Assembly: GCA_965213595.1 (NCBI GenBank)
Contig: CBDBZO010000002.1
Location: forward strand, 1,302,001-1,366,000
Source: JBCCFC01 sp965213595
GTDB taxonomy: Bacteria; Chloroflexota; Anaerolineae; Caldilineales; Caldilineaceae
DNA: 64,000 bases
Reading direction: 5' to 3'
In this document: piece after piece, positions 41,837 to 54,744 of the stretch
How positions within the stretch are numbered: position 1 is the first letter of the stretch
Layout of the letters: each line of letters opens with the position of its first letter
Translations under genes and position numbers: made by a program
Notes under the pieces: model-generated
The model's input: only the letters and a program-made list of their open reading frames with translations
Told to the model about the DNA's origin: nothing
The model's database searches: none

Positions 41837-42312
41837 TGCCCACCTACCCCGTCACCCCCCAGCGCCGCTACCCGCTCGCCCCTCTCGTCGGCGTGGCGAC
41901 GGCCCTCTTCCGCGACAACGGCGATGTGCTGCTAGTGCAGCGTGGGCGACCGCCAGCCCAGGGCCAGTGGGGCCTCCCCGGTGGCCTGCTCGATTTGGGC
42001 GAGACGCTGCGCGATGGGGCCGTGCGCGAGGTGTGCGAGGAGTGTGGGATCGAGATTGCGCTGGGCGAGATCGTTGGCGCATTCGAGCCAATCGAGGTCG
42101 ACGACGAGGGGCGCATCGAGTACCATTTCGTCGTCATTGATTTTTGGGCGCGCTATCTGTCGGGCGAGCCCGTTGCGCAGGATGATGCAGCGGCGATTGC
42201 GTGGGTCGCGCTGGGAGAATTGGGCGAGTACGCGATGACGGAGGAGACGCGGGGCGTGATCAAAAAAGCGCACGAAATGTGGCGAGCATCATTTACGATT
42301 TCAGATTTTTGA
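41836..42312 (+). CDS. NUDIX hydrolase, ADP-ribose pyrophosphatase-like
   Basis: 158 residues. The NUDIX box GGLLDLGETLRDGAVREVCE with ECGIEI is complete (Gx5Ex7REVxEExGI). VGVATALFRDNGDVLLVQRG and QGQWGLPGG precede it, as in the MutT/ADPRase type. The start at 41836 overlaps the HEPN stop (TGATG). The substrate is unknown; a link to the neighbouring MNT/HEPN pair (nucleotidylation chemistry) is possible but unproven. Confidence 0.87.
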   Translation: MPTYPVTPQRRYPLAPLVGVATALFRDNGDVLLVQRGRPPAQGQWGLPGGLLDLGETLRDGAVREVCEECGIEIALGEIVGAFEPIEVDDEGRIEYHFVVIDFWARYLSGEPVAQDDAAAIAWVALGELGEYAMTEETRGVIKKAHEMWRASFTISDF

Positions 42313-42376
42313 TTTACGATTCATCTTCAAATATCTGACGTTAATCGTAAATCCAAAATCGTAAATCGAAAATCCT

Positions 42377-46129
<3,753 letters not shown>

Positions 46130-46151
46130 CATTTTGCTGAGCGGACTTGAC

Positions 46152-46231
46152 GGGCAGGTCGAGGCGCCCCCATCCCCGGCCCTTCCCCCACACGTGGGGG
46201 AAGGGAGCATAAAGCTCCCCTCTCCCAAGAT
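46152..46231. repeat. palindromic repeat interrupted by the IS4-type element
   Basis: The left part (CCCCATCCCCGGCCCTTCCCCCACACGTGGGGGAAGGG, in pieces, then CTCCCCTCTCCCAAGAT) is continued after the insertion at 47728 (CCAAGATGGGAGAGGGACCAGGGGTGAGGG, in pieces). Rejoined, the arms form the family hairpin. Confidence 0.85.
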
Positions 46232-47727
46232 GCTTAGCTTTACCCACAAGTAGGGAGGGGGGTATCGGTAGGGACAAAAGTTTGGTAAAGTAGGCATCAA
46301 GCAAGGGAAAGGAGGCCAAAGATGCTAAGACAAGAACGACTGGATAGCAGTTGGGTGGCTGACGAACTGGGCAGTGTCTCGCTGGGCGATGCGCGGCTGG
46401 ACTGGCGGCTGCTGGACAGCGGGGCCAAGCTGGCGGCCAGGCCCAGCGCCTCGGTCAACGAGGCGTGCGATGAGTGGGCGGACACGAAAGCGACCTACAA
46501 CTTGTTTGGCAACCAGAAGACGACGCCTGAGCAGATTCTCAAGCCCCACCAGCAGCGGACGCGTGAGCGGATGGCCGGACACGCGCGCTGCCTGGTGGTG
46601 CACGATACAAGCTTTTTGGACTACAGCCAGCACCCGCAGACCGAGGGGCTGGGGCCGATTGGCACGAGCGAGCAGCCCGGTCTGGGGCTGCTGATGCACA
46701 GCAGTTTGGCGGTCACGCTGGACGGTCTGCCGCTGGGCGTGCTGAGCCAGCAGCTGTGGGCTCGCAACGAGGCGGCGCGCCAGTTGACGCCCGATGAGCG
46801 ACGGCAGCTGCCCATCGCAGAGAAAGAGAGCAACAAGTGGCTGGTTGGCCTGCGCCAAAGCGAAGCGGACAAGCCAGACGGGACACAGTTGATTCACGTG
46901 GGCGACAGCGAGGCCGACGTCTTCGAGCTCTTTGCCGAAGCCAAGCAGCTGAAAACCGACCTGCTGGTGCGCGCTGCGCAGAACCGCGCGCTGGCTGAAC
47001 CGGAGGTGGGGCTGCTCTGGGAGGTGCTGCGCAACCAACCCGCCGCGGGCGAGCTCCAGGTGCAGGTGCGCGCCCGCCCCGGTCGCGCCGCCCGCGAGGC
47101 CACGGTGGCCGTGCGCTTCACCTCGCTCTCGCTCAAGCCGCCCAAGCGCCTGCGCGCCACCCACAAGCCGCTGGCGCTCTACGGCCTTCTGGTCGAGGAG
47201 GTCGACCCCCCCGCCGACGCCGACCCGCTCGGCTGGCTCCTGCTTACCACCGTGCCCGTCTGCGACTTTGACCAGGCCGTCGAGCGCATCCGCTGGTATG
47301 GCCTGCGCTGGCGCATCGAAATCCTGCACAAAATCCTCAAGTCCGGCTGCCGCATTGAGCACGCTCAACTGGCCAAAGCGGAGCGGCTCCAGCCCTTGAT
47401 TGCGCTTTACACCATCATTGCCTGGCATCTCTTCTGGCTCACCCATCTCGCCCGCACCGACCCCGACGCCCCGGCCACCGCCTGCCTGGCCGAGCACGAG
47501 CTCCAGGCCCTTTACCACTTTGTCCACCAGCGACCCCTTCCGCCAGACCACTGCCCCACTGTCCAGGAAGCCGTGAACTGGATTGCTCAACTCGGCGGCT
47601 TTCTGGCTCGCAAGCACGATGGCCAGCCTGGCCCCACCGTCCTCTGGCGCGGCTGGCAGCGCCTCCAGGACATTGCCCAAGCCTATCTCGCTTTTCACCC
47701 CCCTGATACTTATGGGTAAAGCTAAGC
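46232..47727 (+). mobile_element. IS4-family insertion sequence, 1496 bp, with 7-bp target duplication
   Basis: Inverted ends share GCTTAGCTTTACCCA, then AAGTA after one difference (46232 onward; complement ending at 47727). CCAAGAT occurs immediately outside both ends (46225-46231 and 47728-47734). Clean ends and an intact transposase suggest a recent insertion. Confidence 0.92.
46322..47719 (+). CDS. IS4-family (Tn5/IS50-like) transposase
   Basis: 465 residues. The N-terminal domain SVSLGDARLDWRLLDSGAKL with KATYNLFGNQKTTPEQILKP is the DNA-binding part seen in Tn5-like proteins. The DDE residues lie in VVHDTSFLDY (Asp), HVGDSEADVFELF (Asp) and the YREK-like RWRIEILHKILKSGCRIE (Glu). The C-terminal helices follow normally, and the stop codon lies inside the right inverted repeat. 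The frame is intact. Tn5-like transposases cut and paste through hairpin ends. Confidence 0.92.
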   Translation: MLRQERLDSSWVADELGSVSLGDARLDWRLLDSGAKLAARPSASVNEACDEWADTKATYNLFGNQKTTPEQILKPHQQRTRERMAGHARCLVVHDTSFLDYSQHPQTEGLGPIGTSEQPGLGLLMHSSLAVTLDGLPLGVLSQQLWARNEAARQLTPDERRQLPIAEKESNKWLVGLRQSEADKPDGTQLIHVGDSEADVFELFAEAKQLKTDLLVRAAQNRALAEPEVGLLWEVLRNQPAAGELQVQVRARPGRAAREATVAVRFTSLSLKPPKRLRATHKPLALYGLLVEEVDPPADADPLGWLLLTTVPVCDFDQAVERIRWYGLRWRIEILHKILKSGCRIEHAQLAKAERLQPLIALYTIIAWHLFWLTHLARTDPDAPATACLAEHELQALYHFVHQRPLPPDHCPTVQEAVNWIAQLGGFLARKHDGQPGPTVLWRGWQRLQDIAQAYLAFHPPDTYG

Positions 47728-47734
47728 CCAAGAT

Positions 47735-48561
47735 GGGAGAGGGACCAGGGGTGAGGGGGCAAATGCGACATAATCTGTAACCGCCGTACACTGCTGCCAA
47801 CAAAGCTGCCACCAAAGAGCGGACGCCGGGACGCGTTCGCTTTTTGCTGCCCAGCACCGGCTACCTAAATTTTCCCTACGCCGTGCGCACACCTGTACGC
47901 AACGCTTTCGCTACGCAACGCAAATGTAGCGGCTGCCCGGCGCTTTTGATGAAAGGATTCCCACGCGTCGCACATTCACAGTAAGACGCGCGCCTGCTGA
48001 CGGGGGCAACGCCCGGCGCGGCAGCGCTTCGTAGCATTTCTACGCCCGCGCTACGCCCAGCCTTGAATCTGCCCAAAGCCGATAAACGCTGCGGCAGACG
48101 TCTAGCAATGGCCGATTCAAAAACTGGTAGAATTTTCCGAAAAGCTCGTGAAAACGTAGCGTAACTCCATCATATTGGGGAGGCGTTGGGGAGGCTTTAG
48201 TCCGAAGGCAAACGATTGCGCAATGATTCTCAACGCACCCGTATCCTAAAACTTTTGCGCAATCTTTATTAACAACTTGATGAAAGACCTACTCGACACT
48301 TTCTTTGTGCCTTGACTTTGCTTAACATAATTACAACATTTTCATACGTTTCACTCTGAAAAACAGGCGAAAATCGGCTTTTCTCCCATTTTAGCTTTTG
48401 TTTCAGCCCTTTTATACTTCGCGCCGCTTGCCGAGACAGAACCCCTGTCCCCGGTTGGCGTCCTTCTTCGCTCAATGGCGAAGAGGCGACGCGGCGCCAA
48501 GCCTAAAAGGCAGCGCGACATCGAACTCTTTGTCGACCAAAGCTAAATCCGGGAGGATGAT
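47735..48561. other. 827-bp gap without a supported gene
   Basis: It begins with the right half of the interrupted repeat. An AGCGGACGC/GCGTTCGCT hairpin followed by TTTTT (47817-47850) may terminate transcription leaving the IS. An A-T-rich block at 48.20-48.38 kb is the likely promoter region of the secreted-protein gene, but no clear -35/-10 pair is seen. GGGAGGATG lies about 9 bases before that gene's ATG. Confidence 0.5.
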
Positions 48562-51500
48562 ATGAAGACCAAAAAAACCATGATAGAACTTGTGCGAACG
48601 TGTTTCTACTACGTGCTGCTTGCATCGAGCCTGATGCTGCCTGCTGGCGCTGTGTTTGGGCAAGAGGGCGGCACGCTCTACCTGCCCGTTGTCTCCGGCA
48701 GCGGCAGCCCCGGCGCAGAGGCCACCGCCGACCCCACCGATCCGGCTGACCCAGGGGCCACTGCCGATCCAGCTGATCCAGAGGCCACCGCCGACCCCGC
48801 CGACCCGGAGGCCACCGCCGAGCCGGGCTCTACTGCTGGGCCTACCGCTGGGCCTACCGCTGGACCTATCGCTGGGCCTACTTCTGGGCCCGCAGCAGCC
48901 AAGCGCCTGGTGCTCTCCATTGCTCAGGGGGCCGATGACGGCGAAGAGCTGCCCGACGGCCGCACGGCGCTGACGGGTGACGTGCTCGACTTGGGCCAAG
49001 TGCACACCGTTGGCCTGCGCTTTGCCGGGTTGGGGCTGCCGCGCGGCGCGCAAATTCAGCGAGCCACGCTGATTCTCGCCGCCGAAGCCGCCCAAAGTGA
49101 TCCCACGAAACTGCTCATCAGCGGCGAGGCCAGCGGCAACGCGCTACCCTTTGCGCCCGAATTAAATGTCCTCTCGGGACGTGCCAAAACGGATGCAACG
49201 GTGCAGTGGAACGTGCCCGCCTGGAACCCCAGCGTGCAGCTTCACTACGAATCGCCCGATTTGGCCGCGTTGGTACAGGCCATTGTCGACCGCGACGACT
49301 GGTCGCCGCAGAACAGCTTGGCGCTTTACCTCGACGGCACGGGCCACCGCAAGGCCACCTCCTACGAGAAGGCGGCGAGCCGCGGCTGGGCCGATCACGC
49401 GCCCCGCTTGAGCATCGAGTACACGGAGGGCAACGCGCCGGGTGAGGCGACCGCCCCGCCCACGGAGACCACCCCCACACCAACTGCCCCACCGGCCTCG
49501 TCACCACCGGCCTCGTCACCACCGGGCAGCGTGGGCGGCGGCCTGCTGCAGGAGGCCGAATCCCTCCCCGCCACCGGCTCGTTCCAGGTGGTGCAGGATG
49601 ATACGGCCGAGGGGGGCTACTTTATTCAGGCGAACAGCGGCGACGATATCGACGAGCCCAGCAGCGAGCACCGCGTTCTCTTTCAGGTGGACGTTGCCGA
49701 GGCGGGCAATTATTTCCTGAGCGCGCGCGTGCTGGCGCCGGACGCCACCCGCAACTCAATTTGGGTGCGCGTCGACGGCGGCCCGCCGATTTATTGGAAT
49801 CTGGAGCCCGGCAGCGGCTTCCGCTGGGTCTATTTTACCGAGAACGGCAACATCAACGGCGAGCGCATGGTGCTGCCGCTGAGCCAGGGCCTGCACAACA
49901 TCGAACTCTTCCGCCGCGAATCCGAGACGGGGCTGGATCAGCTGTGGCTGCGCTCGGCGGGCGCCGTTGACGAGGCCGAGCGCGAGCCCGGCGACACCCC
50001 CGTGCCCCCGGCCCCCACCAGTGCACCCACCAGCGCGCCGACCAGTGCACCGCCGACCAACACCCCCGCGCCGCCGACCGCCGCGCCGACCACAGTGCCC
50101 GCACCAGCCCCGCCCGCCGCCGGCACGGGGCAAGTCGCGCAGCGCCAGCAGCAGGCCCTGCGCGAGATGAGCCGCATCCCCGGTGATTCGTTCCGCGCCT
50201 CGATCCACCGCAACACCGCCGCGCTGCTGCTGGATCAGAATGCGGGGGCAGCCGCCGACTGGTTCAAGAACGAGGGGACGGCGCAGATTCCCGGCAGTTG
50301 GCACTGGAACAGCCTGCTCTACCTGCGCTCCTACTACCTGCTAAAGGACAATCCCACCTTCCGCAGCGCCGGTGCCGAAGCCGCGGCCCGTGCGCTGATC
50401 CAGGGCGAGCTGCTCAACCGCGCGCGTCGCGATCAGGGCGATCTGGCCCTGGCCCATCCGCAGAATGGCGAAAATCTCAACATCGTGCGCATGTCGATCC
50501 AGCTGCTGCTGGAGGAGCAAGCGCCCTCGATCAACCAGGCCCGCTACAACACGATTCGCCAGTACATCGAAGAGTGGGCGCGCGAGCGGGCCACGCGTGG
50601 CTACGTCGAGTATTTCTCGCCCCACTACGCCGAGCGGCTGATGATCTCGCTGCTCAATATCTATGATTTTAGCACCGATGCCGAATCGCGCCGCTGGGCG
50701 GAGATTGCGCTCGACCAGATGATGGCCGAGTATGCCGTGGTGGAAATCAACGGCTTTCGCGGCGGGGCCATGCGCCGCTTCTACGAGTGCGTGCGCGACG
50801 GCGGCAGCCTGGTCGACAACGAATTGACCAACGGCAAGCACGACAGCCTGTTCGCCGCGGGCTACATCTTCCTCGGCCTGGGCAACAGCGACGCGCTGGA
50901 TTACCGCCCCTCCGACCAGGCGATCGGCAAGCTGGGCTACGCCACCACGAGCTACCGCCCCTCGGCAGTGCACGCCGCCATCGTCAACAGCCGGAGCGCG
51001 TTCGAGCTCAAAAGCGGACGTCAGTGGGATCACGATGCGCAGTCGCGCGGGCGCAGCACGCCGGATGTGGGCATCTATGCTTACGTCACGCCGCACTACG
51101 TGCTGGGCTCGATTCGCATTCCGCCGGGGCAAATCTGGGGGCAGGGGCCGGGGCAGCCGGGCTACTATGAATCGCTGGATCGCGGCGTGCCCTTCCGCCT
51201 CAGCTTCCGCGATGCGCGCGCCATGATCGGCCCGGAGAAATCAGCGCTCTCCACGCGCTACTGCACGCGCAGCATCAACGATAACGCGCCGAAGGATGCC
51301 GTGGCGCTCTTCCAGTACCAGAACGTCGTGCTCTACAAGGGCGAATCGAGCGACTACAGCGACTTGCCCGCACCCTTTGCCCCGCTGGGCGACGAGGGCA
51401 TGGATCACGTCGAGCGCGAGGGGGATTTCACCTTCTACCGCGAGGCGGGCGCCACCGGCGAGACCGTCTACGTAGGCATCAAGGAGCAGAACGGCGTTGG

Positions 51501-51834
51501 CGTGCTGGTGGTCGAGCTGGCCAGCGAAGCTGGCTCGTGGGAGGCATTCAAGCAGTCCGTGCGCGGGCGGACGATCGCGCTCGATTCAGCCAACAACATC
51601 ACCTACGACGGCGCGGGGACGCGGATCGAGTATCGGGGCTTTACCGAGGTGCGCGTCAACGGCAGCGCCTACGAGACGCAGAACTGGGCGCTCTACGACA
51701 GCCCGTTGCTCAACGCGCCCTGGCTCAACCAGACCGACCGCGGCACGCCTGGCATCATCACCGTGGGCAACGGCCAGACCGGCACGCTCACGCTGGACTT
51801 CACCGAGGCGACGGGGCCGCGGCGGATCGAGTAG
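48562..51834 (+). CDS. secreted multidomain protein: DNRLRE-like, CBM and alpha/alpha-toroid domains
   Basis: 1090 residues. A long signal peptide (residues 1-35, SSLMLPAGAVFGQ) is followed at once by GGTLYLPVVSGS, the YLPVV motif found C-terminally in two other secreted proteins here. Tandem repeats (ADPADPE, AGPTAGP) form a linker (residues 50-110). Next is a beta domain with VGLRFAGLGLPRGAQIQRAT and SGEASGNALPF (about 115-290), a Pro/Thr linker, a malectin/CBM6-like domain (about 325-470), another linker, and a helical plus beta region (515-1090; WHWNSLLYLRSYYLL, RFYECVRDGGSLVDNELTNG) reminiscent of polysaccharide lyases with toroid folds. An extracellular glycan-active role is likely but the substrate is unknown. 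Confidence 0.7.
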   Translation: MKTKKTMIELVRTCFYYVLLASSLMLPAGAVFGQEGGTLYLPVVSGSGSPGAEATADPTDPADPGATADPADPEATADPADPEATAEPGSTAGPTAGPTAGPIAGPTSGPAAAKRLVLSIAQGADDGEELPDGRTALTGDVLDLGQVHTVGLRFAGLGLPRGAQIQRATLILAAEAAQSDPTKLLISGEASGNALPFAPELNVLSGRAKTDATVQWNVPAWNPSVQLHYESPDLAALVQAIVDRDDWSPQNSLALYLDGTGHRKATSYEKAASRGWADHAPRLSIEYTEGNAPGEATAPPTETTPTPTAPPASSPPASSPPGSVGGGLLQEAESLPATGSFQVVQDDTAEGGYFIQANSGDDIDEPSSEHRVLFQVDVAEAGNYFLSARVLAPDATRNSIWVRVDGGPPIYWNLEPGSGFRWVYFTENGNINGERMVLPLSQGLHNIELFRRESETGLDQLWLRSAGAVDEAEREPGDTPVPPAPTSAPTSAPTSAPPTNTPAPPTAAPTTVPAPAPPAAGTGQVAQRQQQALREMSRIPGDSFRASIHRNTAALLLDQNAGAAADWFKNEGTAQIPGSWHWNSLLYLRSYYLLKDNPTFRSAGAEAAARALIQGELLNRARRDQGDLALAHPQNGENLNIVRMSIQLLLEEQAPSINQARYNTIRQYIEEWARERATRGYVEYFSPHYAERLMISLLNIYDFSTDAESRRWAEIALDQMMAEYAVVEINGFRGGAMRRFYECVRDGGSLVDNELTNGKHDSLFAAGYIFLGLGNSDALDYRPSDQAIGKLGYATTSYRPSAVHAAIVNSRSAFELKSGRQWDHDAQSRGRSTPDVGIYAYVTPHYVLGSIRIPPGQIWGQGPGQPGYYESLDRGVPFRLSFRDARAMIGPEKSALSTRYCTRSINDNAPKDAVALFQYQNVVLYKGESSDYSDLPAPFAPLGDEGMDHVEREGDFTFYREAGATGETVYVGIKEQNGVGVLVVELASEAGSWEAFKQSVRGRTIALDSANNITYDGAGTRIEYRGFTEVRVNGSAYETQNWALYDSPLLNAPWLNQTDRGTPGIITVGNGQTGTLTLDFTEATGPRRIE

Positions 51835-51872
51835 GGGCCTGTTGCCCAATGGCGTTAAGTTCAGCAATCTGG

Positions 51873-51968
51873 TTCCCAGACAGAGTCTGGGAACTCAATC
51901 CGGAGGCTCTGCCTCCAGAGGGGAGGCGAAGCCTCCCGCAGCACATTCCACGCGGAGCGTGGAACGAG
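51873..51968. repeat. cluster of four short hairpins with 3-nt loops
   Basis: TTCCCAGAC-AGA-GTCTGGGAA (51873-51893), GGAGGC-TCT-GCCTCC (51901-51915), GGGAGGC-GAA-GCCTCCC (51921-51937) and TTCCACGC-GGA-GCGTGGAA (51946-51964), with a trailing CGAG. It is the same design as 864-884. Confidence 0.85.
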
Positions 51969-52044
51969 AAAGCCCTAACTTAACGTCATTGGCCTGTTGC
52001 CGGGCACACGCTAAGTTGCACAGCAGCTTCTGATGCGAGCGCTT

Positions 52045-52084
52045 GCGGGTGTAGTTGGTGGGCGCGCCCACCAACTACACCCGC
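52045..52084. repeat. 40-bp perfect loopless palindrome
   Basis: Bases 52045-52064 and 52065-52084 are exact complements. The centre is GGGCGCGCCC, the same core as the palindrome at 1887-1936; the flanking arms differ. Confidence 0.88.
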
Positions 52085-52093
52085 TTTCGGTTC

Positions 52094-52120
52094 TTGGGGA
52101 AACAATTCTCCTGCTATAAT
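52094..52120 (+). promoter_or_regulatory. possible promoter
   Basis: TTGGGG (52094-52099), 15 bases and a consensus TATAAT (52115-52120) lie 45 bases before the next start codon. TAGGAAC is a good ribosome site 8 bases before the ATG. Confidence 0.45.
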
Positions 52121-52164
52121 CCACGCGACCCAATTGCCATGTCCTCGTTTGATAGGAACCAACT

Positions 52165-54465
52165 ATGAACCGCCGCACTCTTTTGGTCACCCTGCTTGCT
52201 GCTGCTGGGCTCGCAGCCCTGCTGCTGGTGACTCGCTCGCTCGCCCAAAGTGCCGATCCGCCGCCCGCGACGATTGACGCAACGCCAGCGCCCGCCGTCC
52301 AGCAAATCACCCTGGGCGGCCTGCGCCAGCGGCGCGACCTGCTGCCGATTGGCGTGATGCGCGAGCAGGGCGTGGACGACGGCGTGCGGGCAGCCACCGT
52401 TGTAGACGGGGCCGTAGATGGGGCAAGCGCGCCCAGCCAGTGCGACGGCGGCATCGATACCGAGGGCGAAGTGCGCGGCGCGGTCGTGGTCGGTAGCGCG
52501 GCCAACGGCCTTTGCTACAACTCCGATCTCGATGTTTACACGCACGGGGGCCGCACCTACGCCGTCCAGGCCGGCGGCTGGGACGCGGCCTGGACGCACT
52601 ACGACGTGACCGATCCGGCCAACCCCGTCCAGCTCTACCAGTTCACCTGGGATCGCCGCAGCTACACGCCAGACATCAAGGCCTTTCGCCAGGGCGAGCG
52701 CCGCTACCTCGCCGCCAGCATGGAGCGCTTTTCCACCAGCGGCTACTGCGGCATCGTGATCTACGACGTCACGGACCCCGCGAATTTTGAGCGCGTGAGC
52801 CAGAGCGACGCCAGCGACTGGTGCGACGTGCACAATATCTTTGTCGAGACGGATGAAAACGGCGACGGCGCATGGATTTACCTGATCGCCGACGCGACCG
52901 CCGACATCCGCGTGCTCGACATCGGTGGTGGCTCGGAAAGTGGGGATATGGAAAGCGGGGGCGCGGGCAGCGTTGAAAGCCCTGTCGAGGTGGGGCGCTA
53001 CAGCGTGCCCGGCGCGGGCTACGTCCACGACATCACCGTGGTGGATCACACGGGGGCCAGCGGCGGGGCCGTGGGGCGGCGCGTCTATATCTCGTATTGG
53101 CGCGAGGGGCTGGTGATTTTGGAAGCCGCGGCGGTCACGCCCGGCCTTCAGCCCGAAGCCGTTGTCGGCCCGCGCGTGATCCAGACGGAAGGCTTTCGCA
53201 CGCACCACGCCGTTGCCAGCGCCGACGGGCGCTTTGTCTTTGTGCAGGACGAATTTCTCAACGCCGCGGGCGCGCAGCCCGTGCAGATGTGGGACGTGAC
53301 GGAGCCGTCGGCCCCGCGGCTGGTCGATGCGCTGGTGCTGGGCGAGGATGTGCCCGTCAACCCCGCGCACAATCTCGAAATTCGCCACGACATCGCCCCC
53401 AATCGACTCTTTGCGGGCTGGTATCGGCTTGGTCTTCAAGCGTGGGACTTTGACGACGGCGGCTTTGTGCGCGCCCATCCGCAGCCGCGTACCGCCGTCC
53501 TCTATCACCAGGCCCAAACGGATGCGGACGATTCCGTCTACTCCGGCGACTGGGCCGTGCGCGTGCTCGAAATTCCTACGGACAACATGACCAACACCTA
53601 CGCGCTCCAGTCGGATCGCCAGTACGGTCTCATTGTCAACTGCCTCACCTGCGACACCATACCCAATTTGACGCCCACGCCAGAGCCGACGTCCGCGCCC
53701 ATGCCAACGCCAACGACGGCAACGACCGCCACGCTCACGCCGACCGCCACGCTTGTCGCGAGCGAGACGCCGGTTGCGCCCGCTACGCCCGCGGCCACGG
53801 CAACGCCGCCCCCCGCGCCGTCGTCGCGGCTCGTCGCCGAGCAGTCCGCCGCGCTCTACGCCGATGCGGACGGGAACGGACGCTTCTCGGCGGGCGACAT
53901 CGTGCGCGTCGACACGGCGATCGTCAACAGCACGGGGCTCACGCTTACGAGCGTCGCCTTTTCGCAAACGCTGACCAACAGCGTGACGCTCGTGCAGGAT
54001 TCGGTGCAGGTCAGCGCCAATTTGGATGGGGACGCGGGCGGCGTGCAGGAGGCGAGCGAAAGCGCGCTGGCGGTGTCGCTGGGCGATCTGGCGCCGCAGG
54101 CAGCCATTACCATCGACTACCTGCTGACCATCAACGTGCCGCCCAGCGAGACCGTCACCCGCACCGAGACCACGACCGAAACGCGCCTCGTCACGGCCAC
54201 GGTCGGCATCACCGACCCGCTGATTGTCACCGATACCGTGGTTGTTACGACGACGCGGATCGTCACCGAAGCCGTGCCGGGCGAGAGCCCCGCCGCGATC
54301 CCGCTGCAGGGGCTCGTCACCAGCACCAACTGGCCCGACCAGCCCACGGATGATCCCACCACGCCCGCCAGCGGCGACGCCACGTTGCTCCGCCTGCTGG
54401 GGCCAATGGACAAGCGGCTGTATCTGCCGGTGGTGACGAGGGAATCAGCCGTGGGTGATGAATGA
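52165..54465 (+). CDS. secreted LVIVD beta-propeller protein with DUF11-like domain
   Basis: 766 residues. A signal peptide (residues 1-28, LLVTRSLAQS) leads to a propeller of LVIVD-type repeats: WTHYDVTDPANPVQLYQFTW, CGIVIYDVTDPANFERVSQS, IRVLDIGGGSE, MWDVTEPSAPRLVDALVLG and AWDFDDGGFV. A Thr/Pro-rich linker (about 510-555) joins a DUF11-like domain (ALYADADGNGRFSAGDIVRV, TAIVNSTGLTLTSVAFSQTL). The C-terminus reads DKRLYLPVVTRESAVGDE. The propeller often serves in cell-surface adhesion, but no specific ligand can be given. It has its own promoter-like region. Confidence 0.78.
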   Translation: MNRRTLLVTLLAAAGLAALLLVTRSLAQSADPPPATIDATPAPAVQQITLGGLRQRRDLLPIGVMREQGVDDGVRAATVVDGAVDGASAPSQCDGGIDTEGEVRGAVVVGSAANGLCYNSDLDVYTHGGRTYAVQAGGWDAAWTHYDVTDPANPVQLYQFTWDRRSYTPDIKAFRQGERRYLAASMERFSTSGYCGIVIYDVTDPANFERVSQSDASDWCDVHNIFVETDENGDGAWIYLIADATADIRVLDIGGGSESGDMESGGAGSVESPVEVGRYSVPGAGYVHDITVVDHTGASGGAVGRRVYISYWREGLVILEAAAVTPGLQPEAVVGPRVIQTEGFRTHHAVASADGRFVFVQDEFLNAAGAQPVQMWDVTEPSAPRLVDALVLGEDVPVNPAHNLEIRHDIAPNRLFAGWYRLGLQAWDFDDGGFVRAHPQPRTAVLYHQAQTDADDSVYSGDWAVRVLEIPTDNMTNTYALQSDRQYGLIVNCLTCDTIPNLTPTPEPTSAPMPTPTTATTATLTPTATLVASETPVAPATPAATATPPPAPSSRLVAEQSAALYADADGNGRFSAGDIVRVDTAIVNSTGLTLTSVAFSQTLTNSVTLVQDSVQVSANLDGDAGGVQEASESALAVSLGDLAPQAAITIDYLLTINVPPSETVTRTETTTETRLVTATVGITDPLIVTDTVVVTTTRIVTEAVPGESPAAIPLQGLVTSTNWPDQPTDDPTTPASGDATLLRLLGPMDKRLYLPVVTRESAVGDE

Positions 54466-54500
54466 TGCAAACGCGAAAAAAAAGCGCACTCAGGCAGTAG

Positions 54501-54553
54501 GCCCTCACCCCCAGCCCCTCTCCCATCGTGGGAGAAGGGCTGGGGGTGAGGGC
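54501..54553. repeat. palindromic repeat, TGGGAGAGGGG family
   Basis: GCCCTCACCCCCAGCCCCTC and TCCCA form one arm, and the complementary arm ends at 54553 (two mismatches). It sits between the convergent propeller and ArsA-like genes. Confidence 0.85.
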
Positions 54554-54744
54554 GCTTCGCTGATCGCGCTTCAAAGCTCGCCGCACATTCTCTTCACATG
54601 AGCCAAAGAGTTTAGCCACAAGTTGACCAATTTTTGCGGGCGGCTCTTTCTCATTCGTGCAATTTGTGGCTGTCTTGCTCTCGCATCGTTCACCAAAGCT
54701 CGCCAAAAACAATCTTGATCGACCGAGTTTAAGACGCACCCACC

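Noticed and set aside
48269..48475. 68-codon minus-strand frame upstream of the secreted protein gene
   Set aside because: No ribosome site and no recognisable sequence; it lies in the probable promoter region.
52114..53967. 617-codon minus-strand frame
   Set aside because: Antisense to the LVIVD propeller gene, which has a signal peptide, repeats and a promoter. The reverse frame has none.
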